Below, piece by piece: positions 1 through 7,018 of a stretch of 45,308 nt of DNA. The notes beneath the pieces were generated by a model. The model did no database searches. It was not told where the DNA came from and saw only the letters and a list, made by a program, of their open reading frames with translations. The stretch covers positions 1 through 45,308 of the forward strand of contig JANQIZ010000238.1 in assembly GCA_028281895.1 (NCBI GenBank), in the 5' to 3' direction. This DNA comes from Dehalococcoidia bacterium (GTDB lineage Bacteria; Chloroflexota; Dehalococcoidia; Lucifugimonadales; Lucifugimonadaceae). Each line of letters opens with the position of its first letter. Positions within the stretch are counted from its first letter, which is position 1. Both the position numbers and the translations under genes were made by a program.

Positions 1-1362
1 GAGGAATGCGCCCTTGTAGCCCGAGGTTGCAACAGCGAGCAGAGCCGATAGCGCAACAATCGTCTTGCCGCTACCGACTTCGCCCTGGAGCAGGCGCGCC
101 ATTGGAACGCCGCTCGCCATGTCTTCGAGGATCCTGTTCAAGGTCTGTTGCTGATCCTCTGTTAGCTCGAACTCAAGACCAGCAAGGAATTTCTCCGTCC
201 GCTCAATGCCATCTGAGATCTGGAGCGAACTCTTTCGTGATTGCCATGCATGGCGATTCCGGAGCACCAGTAGCTGATTAAGCAGCAGCTCGCTGAAGGC
301 CAGTCTGCGATGCGCAGTCTGTGCATCGGCTGCTGTGGACGGGTAGTGCATGTCCGATATGGCCTGGCGAAGACCGGGCATCGCATGCCTGGCGCGAATG
401 CTCTCAGGCAGTGAATCGGCCAGGAGCGGGCGTGACATGTCGATCGCCGCGCGGGTGGCGTTGCGCAGTGTGCGCTGTGCCAGCCCTTCGGTAGAGGGAT
501 ACACAGGGAGCAGGTTTCCCGCATGAGTCAGGCCGTCTGAGCCTCGACCGATCACCTCGTACTCCGGGTTCTCCAACTGGGCCTGGCCGCGGAACGCGTC
601 CACCTTGCCGCTCAACGCTATATCGGTGCCCGGCTTGAGACTGTCGGCAAGGTACGGCTGGCCAAAGAACGTGGCAGATAGCAGCCCGGATCGGTCGTTC
701 ACAAGAACCTTTGCTGCTCCACTCCTTCCGATAGACAGCTTCTCTGTCCGCACCACGTGTCCGACAACCGTTGTTTCCGCGCCGATCTCAAGATTCGCGA
801 TCTTAGTTGGACTTGAGTAGTCGATGTGCCTGCGCGGGAAGTGCCAGAGCAACTCACGCAAACTCGTGACGCCGGCCCGGCTCAGCTTGCCGACTGTGGG
901 ACGAGTGACGATGCCGAGATCTTTGATCGGCGTGTCAAGGGATTCGGGAGCCTTTGGCGGTTTGGCAGGTGCTGTCCGTCGTTGGGTAGCTGCGCGTTTC
1001 GATATAGGTTTTGCAGGTGAGCTGGAGTTGGCAACTCTGGCGCTTGGGCGGCGCTGGCGAGTCTTTGAACCAGGATCGGCTTCAGGAGCCTGACGGGACG
1101 ATGCCAGTCGCTCGAGCACGCGTTCAATCCAGATCTGCCGGTCGCCGGGTCCCATGGAAGCGTACGTCCCGGAGCCGCGGGGAGGAACAGTTTTCAGCCA
1201 AGGCAGTGCCGCGGTGAATGACTCTAGGAGCGCATCCAGGCCGCCGATGACTGCGCGGTCTGCATACTGTTGTGATCGTTCGTGCAGCAGGACGCGCCTG
1301 AGCCGGTCGACGGCATCCGGCCGTGAGCTTGTTCCGGCATTTCTAGAGGTACGGGTTGGCAC
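1..1362 (-). CDS. recG: ATP-dependent DNA helicase RecG, N-terminal portion (runs off the left edge of the window)
   Basis: Reverse-strand frame open from 1419 to 1 (upstream in-frame stop at 1420-1422). It reads ...PIKDLGIVTRPTVGKLSRAGVTSLRELLWHFPRRHIDYSS...(OB wedge)...FELTEDQQQTLNRILEDMASGVPMARLLQGEVGSGKTIVALSALLAVATSGYKGAFL, with the RecG wedge domain and Walker A. Start uncertain (GTG at 1362 is a candidate). Not in the ORF track because no stop lies inside the window. Confidence 0.9.
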   Translation of the reverse strand, partial: MPTRTSRNAGTSSRPDAVDRLRRVLLHERSQQYADRAVIGGLDALLESFTAALPWLKTVPPRGSGTYASMGPGDRQIWIERVLERLASSRQAPEADPGSKTRQRRPSARVANSSSPAKPISKRAATQRRTAPAKPPKAPESLDTPIKDLGIVTRPTVGKLSRAGVTSLRELLWHFPRRHIDYSSPTKIANLEIGAETTVVGHVVRTEKLSIGRSGAAKVLVNDRSGLLSATFFGQPYLADSLKPGTDIALSGKVDAFRGQAQLENPEYEVIGRGSDGLTHAGNLLPVYPSTEGLAQRTLRNATRAAIDMSRPLLADSLPESIRARHAMPGLRQAISDMHYPSTAADAQTAHRRLAFSELLLNQLLVLRNRHAWQSRKSSLQISDGIERTEKFLAGLEFELTEDQQQTLNRILEDMASGVPMARLLQGEVGSGKTIVALSALLAVATSGYKGAFL

Positions 1363-1491
1363 TACTGAAACAGTGAAGCGGCATGCGAGAGATGTCGCCA
1401 GAAAGCGGCGGAACGAATGCTAATGGATTACATCAACACGCAGGCCACTGTGTCGGAAATCTGACCGAATACCGGGGAAGGATCAGGGTAT

Positions 1492-2337
1492 CTAGCTGCT
1501 GGACCTGATCATCCCGAAGCCGAGCATCCCGGGGCCGAGGTATGTGCCAACAACAGGGCCAAGCCTGGCGATTAGCGGTTTGCCACTCGGCGCGTGCTCA
1601 GACAGGTCCGCTGCAAGCTCGCTCGCCAGTTCAGGGTCGGTTGTATGCAGCACACAGAGCGCATCAAGCGGCGTTGCTTCTGCCACGAGGTTCTTGATGC
1701 GGCTGATCCCGCGTGAGCGAGTCCTCGCACGCTCGATCCCATGCGCCTCTCCGTCAACGAGCGCCAGGATGGGCTTTATCCGCAAGAGGGAGCCCAGCAT
1801 CGCCTGGGCACGCCCAATGCGTCCGCCCTTCTGCAGGTACTCCAGCGTTTCGACGAGTCCGGTGAAGCGTGCACGCGCCGACAGCTCGTTCGCGAGAACT
1901 TTGAGTTCTTCTAGCGAACTGCCATCCTGTGCCGCCTTTGCAACCTCAATCGCTACCAGGCCAAGCGCCATAGATGCCTGAAGCGTGTCGATCGGCTCGA
2001 CCTTGATGCCTTCTTCTTTGACTTCGCTGGCGGCCTGCAGAGCGGATGAGTGAGTGGCGCTGACCTTCGAAGAGAGGTGAAGCGAGATGATCCCGTCGTG
2101 GTCCTTCGCAAGCTCCCGGTATAGCTCCATGAAGGCGCCGGGCGATGGCGCAGAAGTGGTTGGAAACACCCTGTCCGACTGGAGACGCTGATAGAAATCA
2201 TCGGCTGTGATGTCTACACCGTCTTGGTAGGCTTCGTCTCCGAAATGGACATAGAGCGGAATGACGTGGATGCCATGCTGGCTTGCGAGTTCAGCAGGCA
2301 GGTCGGATGTTGAGTCAGTGACTACTGCGACGGGCAT
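1492..2337 (-). CDS. DegV family fatty-acid-binding protein
   Basis: 281 aa; MPVAVVTDSTSDLPAELASQHGIHVIPLYVHFGDEAYQDGVDIT is a typical DegV N-terminus. Confidence 0.93.
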   Translation of the reverse strand: MPVAVVTDSTSDLPAELASQHGIHVIPLYVHFGDEAYQDGVDITADDFYQRLQSDRVFPTTSAPSPGAFMELYRELAKDHDGIISLHLSSKVSATHSSALQAASEVKEEGIKVEPIDTLQASMALGLVAIEVAKAAQDGSSLEELKVLANELSARARFTGLVETLEYLQKGGRIGRAQAMLGSLLRIKPILALVDGEAHGIERARTRSRGISRIKNLVAEATPLDALCVLHTTDPELASELAADLSEHAPSGKPLIARLGPVVGTYLGPGMLGFGMIRSSS

Positions 2338-2372
2338 CTGGCAGTCTCCTTACCTGGAAGATTCGCGCAAGG

Positions 2373-4064
2373 TTACTCGATTGACAGCAGGAAGTCGTAG
2401 TCTGGCTGCCCGCCGGAGATCGATTCAAACTCGGTATGCGGGTATGTTTCTTGAAGGCGATCAACGGTTTCTTCCAGTGACTCTTCGCCAAGATCAGCTC
2501 CGCCATAGATCGTCACCAGTGACTCTTCATCGAGCTGTCCATTGAGCATCTCAAGCAGCACTGATGCGCGGTCGTCGCCTGCGGTGACCAGCTTCTCATC
2601 CAGCACGCCCATGTACTGGCCCTCTCGCACTACCACTCCGTCAAGGAGCGCGTCGCGGATGGCTTTGGAGACCGAGCCGCTCCTGACGATGGTCAGAGGC
2701 TCAGACATAGAGGCAGCGTTCTCTTCGACCAGCTTGTCCGGGTTGAATTCCAGTAGAGCGGACAGGCCAACCTGCATCGATCGCGTCTCAACGACGTGAA
2801 CGGTTTTACTGGTCAGATCTACAGCCTGCTTTGCTGTTCCGATGATGTTCTTGTTATTCGGCAGGACAATCACTGCCTGAGACGGCGCAGCCTCTATCGC
2901 TTCCACGATCTCAGCCGTGCTGGGGTTCATGGTGTCGCCGCCGACCAGGACGTTTGCTGCGCCGAGTCCGGCAGTTTCGAAGCACTCGATTAGCCCGGGC
3001 CCGATTGCCAGAGCCACCACGGCGGTCGTGAAATCTTGCTGTTTGGAAGCGCCAGCGCCTGTTTCGGCAGTTCGGTTAGCTGCCCATTCGCGAGCCTGCT
3101 CGTCCATGTTTTGGATTTCGATATTCGAGAGCGAGCCGTACTGGAGCGCTGCGGTAAGCGCGGCTCCGGGGTCTTCCATGTGAACGTGGACCTTCACCAG
3201 CGTTCCAGCACCGGCAACGACAGGCGATCTGCCGATATCGTCCATGTGTTTTCGTATGGGATCAGGCTCGAGATCATTCCCTTCGATTGCAAAGACGGTG
3301 CAATAACCCCAGGCCTTTTCTTCGACCCCTTCGAGGAACTCAGACCGGATGCTTGATCCGGATGCCTGTGATCCCTGAATTGCGGCCACACCCGGAGGAT
3401 CGATCTTTCGAGTTCCGGCCTCGCGGCCTGCCATTAGATCGGCGCCGCTCTGGAGCATGATGGCGAATCCGAACCCGCCTGAGTCCACTACGCCAGCGTC
3501 TCGCAGAACATCGAGCATTTCAGGAGTTCGGCGCACCGTGTCCATCGCCTGATCTGCGGCAGCGATCATCACATGTTCGAGGCCCGCCATCTCGACCACC
3601 GCTTTCTCAGCAGCCTCGGCGCACTCCCGGAAGACGGTGAGCATCGTGCCTTCCTTAGGCTGCGGCACCGCCCTGTATGCGATCTCAGATGCGATCCTGA
3701 GTCCGCGGGCGAACCCCTCACCGCTGATGTCATAGCCGTCTGCCAGTGATTCAGCGAGTCCTTTGAAGTACTGGGCGAGTATCAGGCCCGAGTTGCCGCG
3801 TGCTCCAAGCAGCGATGCCCGAGCCATACGCGCTGATGTGATGCTGGGGTTGGCATCGACCTGCTGTTCAAGCTCGTCGCGAACAGAGCGCATGGTCAGC
3901 ACCATGTTCGTCCCAGTGTCACCGTCTGGCACCGGAAAGACGTTCAGCGCGTTGAGCGTTTCCTGGTTCGTCTCGAGCGCACGGGTGGCAGAGCGGACGA
4001 ACTCCCGCAGCAGGAAGCCGTCAGTCCGCCTGTTCGAGCGCGCTGTGTCCGGATTGTCAGTCAT
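2373..4064 (-). CDS. DAK2 domain fatty-acid-kinase-like protein (FakA/YloV family)
   Basis: 563 aa; LNALNVFPVPDGDTGTNMVLTMRSV and GARGNSGLILAQYFKG motifs; directly upstream of degV in the same orientation. Confidence 0.93.
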   Translation of the reverse strand: MTDNPDTARSNRRTDGFLLREFVRSATRALETNQETLNALNVFPVPDGDTGTNMVLTMRSVRDELEQQVDANPSITSARMARASLLGARGNSGLILAQYFKGLAESLADGYDISGEGFARGLRIASEIAYRAVPQPKEGTMLTVFRECAEAAEKAVVEMAGLEHVMIAAADQAMDTVRRTPEMLDVLRDAGVVDSGGFGFAIMLQSGADLMAGREAGTRKIDPPGVAAIQGSQASGSSIRSEFLEGVEEKAWGYCTVFAIEGNDLEPDPIRKHMDDIGRSPVVAGAGTLVKVHVHMEDPGAALTAALQYGSLSNIEIQNMDEQAREWAANRTAETGAGASKQQDFTTAVVALAIGPGLIECFETAGLGAANVLVGGDTMNPSTAEIVEAIEAAPSQAVIVLPNNKNIIGTAKQAVDLTSKTVHVVETRSMQVGLSALLEFNPDKLVEENAASMSEPLTIVRSGSVSKAIRDALLDGVVVREGQYMGVLDEKLVTAGDDRASVLLEMLNGQLDEESLVTIYGGADLGEESLEETVDRLQETYPHTEFESISGGQPDYDFLLSIE

Positions 4065-4245
4065 GGGCTTCGCTCGTCGGCTATCGCAAATACGATTGAG
4101 AGCAGTTGGCGCGTAAGAATATTGCCCGCAACTTGCCCTCGTGGTAGCTTAGTTAGTCGGCCCCATTCAATTTAGCATCAGGTCGATCATCGACCGTTCG
4201 CTCAGTCCATTTCCGTGTTCAAGCACGGTATTCACGAGGTTAAGC

Positions 4246-4449
4246 ATGGCAAAGTGTCACGTCTGCGGAAAAGGCCCCCAATTTGGCCACAATCGCAGCC
4301 ATGCATTGAACGCGACCCGCAAGATCTCTCAGCCAAACGTGTTCAAGAAGCACCTGGTGATTGACGGCAAGAAGCAGCGTCTCAACGTATGTGCCCGCTG
4401 CATTCGAACGATGGAGAAGAAGGGCACTCTCCAGATCGCTTCTAAGTAG
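4246..4449 (+). CDS. rpmB: 50S ribosomal protein L28 (bL28)
   Basis: 67 aa; MAKCHVCGKGPQFGHNRSHALNATRKISQPN...CARCIRTMEK. Confidence 0.96.
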   Translation: MAKCHVCGKGPQFGHNRSHALNATRKISQPNVFKKHLVIDGKKQRLNVCARCIRTMEKKGTLQIASK

Positions 4450-4458
4450 GCAAGTGGC

Positions 4459-5112
4459 CTAGAGGCTTCGAATAGCCTGCACTGCGCTGGCGGCTCCGCC
4501 CGGGTAGCGCATCAGCCCGGTTCCTGAGATCAGCGTGTCGGCTCCAGCCTCGATCACGCTGGCCGCGTTCTCTACCTTCACTCCGCCATCTACTGCGACA
4601 TCCAGTTCGCGTCCGCGCCCGGCTGCCTTCAAGACTCCGATCTTGGACAGTGTCTCCGTAATGAGTGACTGCCCGCCGAATCCCGGCTCAACGCTCATCA
4701 CAAGAAACCTGTCGACAATTGATGTGAACCGAATCACAGCCTCTGCCTCAGTCGATGGATTGATTGAGATACCAGGCCTCATGCCGGCCTCTGCGATGTC
4801 GGTGAGGGTTCCTGCCAGGTCAGAGCAGGCCTCGGCGTGAACCGTGTAGGTGGTTGCGCCCGCAGCTGCGAATTGTGCAGCGAAACGTCCCGGCTCCGTG
4901 ACCATCATGTGTGCGTCGACCGGCAGATCAGTGAGATTGGAGATCGAAGCGAGAACGTCGGCTCCGAACGTGATGTTCGGGACGAAGTGGCCGTCCATCA
5001 CGTCGTAGTGGATCTCATCACAACCTGAGTCTTCGATCATCCTGACCTGTTCGCCCAGACGCGAGAAATCGGCGGCAAGTACCGAAGCGGATATGCGGAC
5101 GTTTTGTGCCAC
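4459..5112 (-). CDS. rpe: Ribulose-phosphate 3-epimerase
   Basis: 217 aa; ISASVLAADFSRLGEQ, DVMDGHFVPNITFG, VDAHMMV, MSVEPGFGGQ motifs. Confidence 0.95.
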   Translation of the reverse strand: MAQNVRISASVLAADFSRLGEQVRMIEDSGCDEIHYDVMDGHFVPNITFGADVLASISNLTDLPVDAHMMVTEPGRFAAQFAAAGATTYTVHAEACSDLAGTLTDIAEAGMRPGISINPSTEAEAVIRFTSIVDRFLVMSVEPGFGGQSLITETLSKIGVLKAAGRGRELDVAVDGGVKVENAASVIEAGADTLISGTGLMRYPGGAASAVQAIRSL

Positions 5113-5142
5113 CAGTTAGGCCTCCCGTGTAAACAAGAACGA

Positions 5143-5178
5143 CAGCGCCGCGAACCTTCGACACGGCTCGCGGCGCTG
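5143..5178 (-). terminator. Putative intrinsic terminator downstream of the DUF4395 gene
   Basis: Perfect 11-bp inverted repeat CAGCGCCGCGA...TCGCGGCGCTG, 14-nt loop, followed on the minus strand by a T-rich run (tcgttcttgttt). Confidence 0.7.
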
Positions 5179-5204
5179 AATGTAACAGTTCGAGACGGGA
5201 GCGG

Positions 5205-5789
5205 TCAGTTCTGACCGGTCGTGTCAGGCGGTGCGCACGGGTTGCCGTCAGTCAGCACGCCCTGTTCGGCCAGTCGCTGGAACCTGGCCTCTATGTTGGC
5301 GCAGTCTTCACAGACCGATTCAGGGATGATTCCGAACCGCATCAAGATGCTAAAGATCTTGCAGCCCAGGCAGTAGCCGAAGACGGCTTCGAGTCCAGCT
5401 GCGAAGATCAGCCCGCCGAGCACTCCGTATGAAGCTCCTGTCAGCCCAAAGCCGAAGTGCAGCACTATGGCCGTCACGCTGAATGCCACTCCTATCGCAG
5501 CTGCGAACCGCTTTGGAGGTCCAGCCACAGGCTTGTACCTGAGCTTCAGGATAGGAATGACGACCCGGAGCGCGAACTGCGCCAGTGGGCTTAGACGCGG
5601 TCCCGCGGCGACACGTGCGATGAACCCGTATGCGATGACGAACATGAGCCACTCGAACTGGAACACGATCGTCGCTGCTGATAGCACGACAACACCGGCG
5701 GCCACGGTTCGGGCAACGCTCTCATTGATTGGGTGCGGGAAGCTGAAGAAGGGCTGCTTCTCGATGTAATTCCCGGTGGCAGATGCCAT
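5205..5789 (-). CDS. DUF4395 domain-containing membrane protein with CxxC motifs
   Basis: 194 aa; MASATGNYIEKQPFFSFPHPINESVARTVAAGVVVLSAATIVFQFEWLMFVIAYGFIARVAAGPRLSPLAQFALRVVIP matches the DUF4395 pattern; C-terminal GYCLGCKIF and CEDC. Shine-Dalgarno AAGAGGAG at 5800-5807. Confidence 0.85.
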   Translation of the reverse strand: MASATGNYIEKQPFFSFPHPINESVARTVAAGVVVLSAATIVFQFEWLMFVIAYGFIARVAAGPRLSPLAQFALRVVIPILKLRYKPVAGPPKRFAAAIGVAFSVTAIVLHFGFGLTGASYGVLGGLIFAAGLEAVFGYCLGCKIFSILMRFGIIPESVCEDCANIEARFQRLAEQGVLTDGNPCAPPDTTGQN

Positions 5790-5827
5790 TTGCGGTCATC
5801 TCCTCTTGAATATCTGTGCGTTCAGGC

Positions 5828-5864
5828 AAAAAGAAAACCTCGGCCAGCAGTCGGCAGAGGTTTT
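5828..5864 (-). terminator. Intrinsic terminator of a putative Cys-responsive attenuator
   Basis: Minus strand AAAACCTCTGCCGACTGCTGGCCGAGGTTTTCTTTTT: stem AAAACCTC/GAGGTTTT plus GCC/GGC, followed by a U-tract. Confidence 0.85.
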
Positions 5865-5889
5865 TCAGAGTGATATCGCTGAAACGCGC

Positions 5890-5934
5890 TTAGCCGACTG
5901 CTGGCTCCTTACAGGTGCAACAGAGGCAAGTCAT
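5890..5934 (-). CDS. Cys-rich leader peptide MTCLCCTCKEPAVG
   Basis: ATG ACT TGC CTC TGT TGC ACC TGT AAG GAG CCA GCA GTC GGC TAA; 4 of 14 codons are Cys; sits immediately upstream of the terminator and the DUF4395 gene. No clear Shine-Dalgarno. Confidence 0.75.
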   Translation of the reverse strand: MTCLCCTCKEPAVG

Positions 5935-6036
5935 CACGATTCTGGCATTGAGTGCGCTCATCACTCTCAATCTTACTACTGCCGTCGAACTTTCGCCTGA
6001 AACTCAGTAGGTGAGAGAAGGTTTGGGCTGAATAAA

Positions 6037-6071
6037 GAGAACGCCGCAGTGTGCATCACTGCGGCGTTCTC
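6037..6071 (-). terminator. Perfect 15-bp hairpin, possible minus-strand terminator
   Basis: GAGAACGCCGCAGTG-5 nt-CACTGCGGCGTTCTC; on the minus strand followed by TTTATT. Transcript being terminated is unclear. Confidence 0.5.
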
Positions 6072-6472
6072 CAGAGGAGATGGCGGCCGATCTATCCGGG
6101 ATTTTGCCGCCTTATCTATATGGCCTCGATGCGAGCACCATCGCAACCGCCCGCACCCCGCTTATGTTCGTAGGTAGCTGCGCATCTGAGGCTGAAGTCA
6201 ACGTTATGACGATGCTGGTGACAGTAGGGACTCTGATGGGTTGCGAAGAGGTCACGATCTGAAATGACTGCCAGGCGAACTGAAAGCCTGATTGTTGGAG
6301 CCGTGTTTGAACATGACAGCGAAGTGGTGGATCAAGTGTGGCCGGAGCGTTCCTAGACAACTCCTACAGACCTCCGACGCAGAACCGATCTCGGCCCTGT
6401 TTCATGTGTCCAGGCGCCAACGAAGCGCAGCCTTATGAGAAGAGCAACCCATCACAGGGAGACAGTCCGCAG

Positions 6473-6868
6473 ATGGCCACAGTCGGCGTAGTAACAGACT
6501 GCACGGAGACAGTTGAGCAGTTGGAGACGCTGTTGGGACGCCGTGGCCACCGAGTGATGGAGATGGGAGTTCAGAGAGGCTCCAGCCCACCCACCGAATC
6601 AGACAAACAGCGATCAACTCTGATTGACCTGGTGATAGTGGACATCGATGGGCGTACATCCTTAGCGGTGAGCGAGATCAGGTTGATCACCGAGAACGCT
6701 TCGACGGCACTGACACCTGTGCTCGTAGCTGCATCGACAGAGTCGCATGCCGATCTTGCGGTGGCCTGTGCCTATGGAGCCAGTGGGCTTCTCAGCAAGC
6801 CCTTCTCATGGGAGGAGACAATGCCGGATGCAGAAAGGGCGATTGCCACCGACCCAGCCAGCCAGTGA
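6473..6868 (+). CDS. Stand-alone response-regulator receiver-like protein (divergent)
   Basis: ATG at 6473 preceded by a GGGAG Shine-Dalgarno; MATVGVVTDCTETVEQLETLLGRRGH...DLVIVDIDGRTS...TPVLVAAST...ACAYGASGLLSKPFSWEE has the receiver-like DxD and SKPF motifs. Confidence 0.6.
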   Translation: MATVGVVTDCTETVEQLETLLGRRGHRVMEMGVQRGSSPPTESDKQRSTLIDLVIVDIDGRTSLAVSEIRLITENASTALTPVLVAASTESHADLAVACAYGASGLLSKPFSWEETMPDAERAIATDPASQ

Positions 6869-7018
6869 GGACTCTCTGAGTCGGTGAGTTCGACAGGTAT
6901 CTTCCGGCCTTTGTGCCGGTCTTCTCATCCGGCCAGCGGGCCCGGGCCGAGCCGTGGATTGTCCCCCCACGCAAGGACCGGCGCCCGCGACCCGGCTGGC
7001 TGAGAGACGGGCAGTCGC

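Larger units (their letters stand above)
5828..5934 (-). promoter_or_regulatory. Transcription attenuator: leader peptide, antiterminator and terminator
   Basis: GCCAGCAGTCGGC in the leader ORF (minus, 5905-5893) is a perfect 13-bp complement of GCCGACTGCTGGC inside the terminator (minus, 5855-5843), giving mutually exclusive structures. Confidence 0.8.

Noticed and set aside
5776-6000. 74-aa plus-strand ORF
   Set aside because: Overlaps antisense to the attenuator and the DUF4395 start; no protein-like motifs.
6080-6262. 60-aa plus-strand ORF with GAGGAG touching the ATG
   Set aside because: Shine-Dalgarno spacing is too short and there is no recognisable family; could be real but unsupported.
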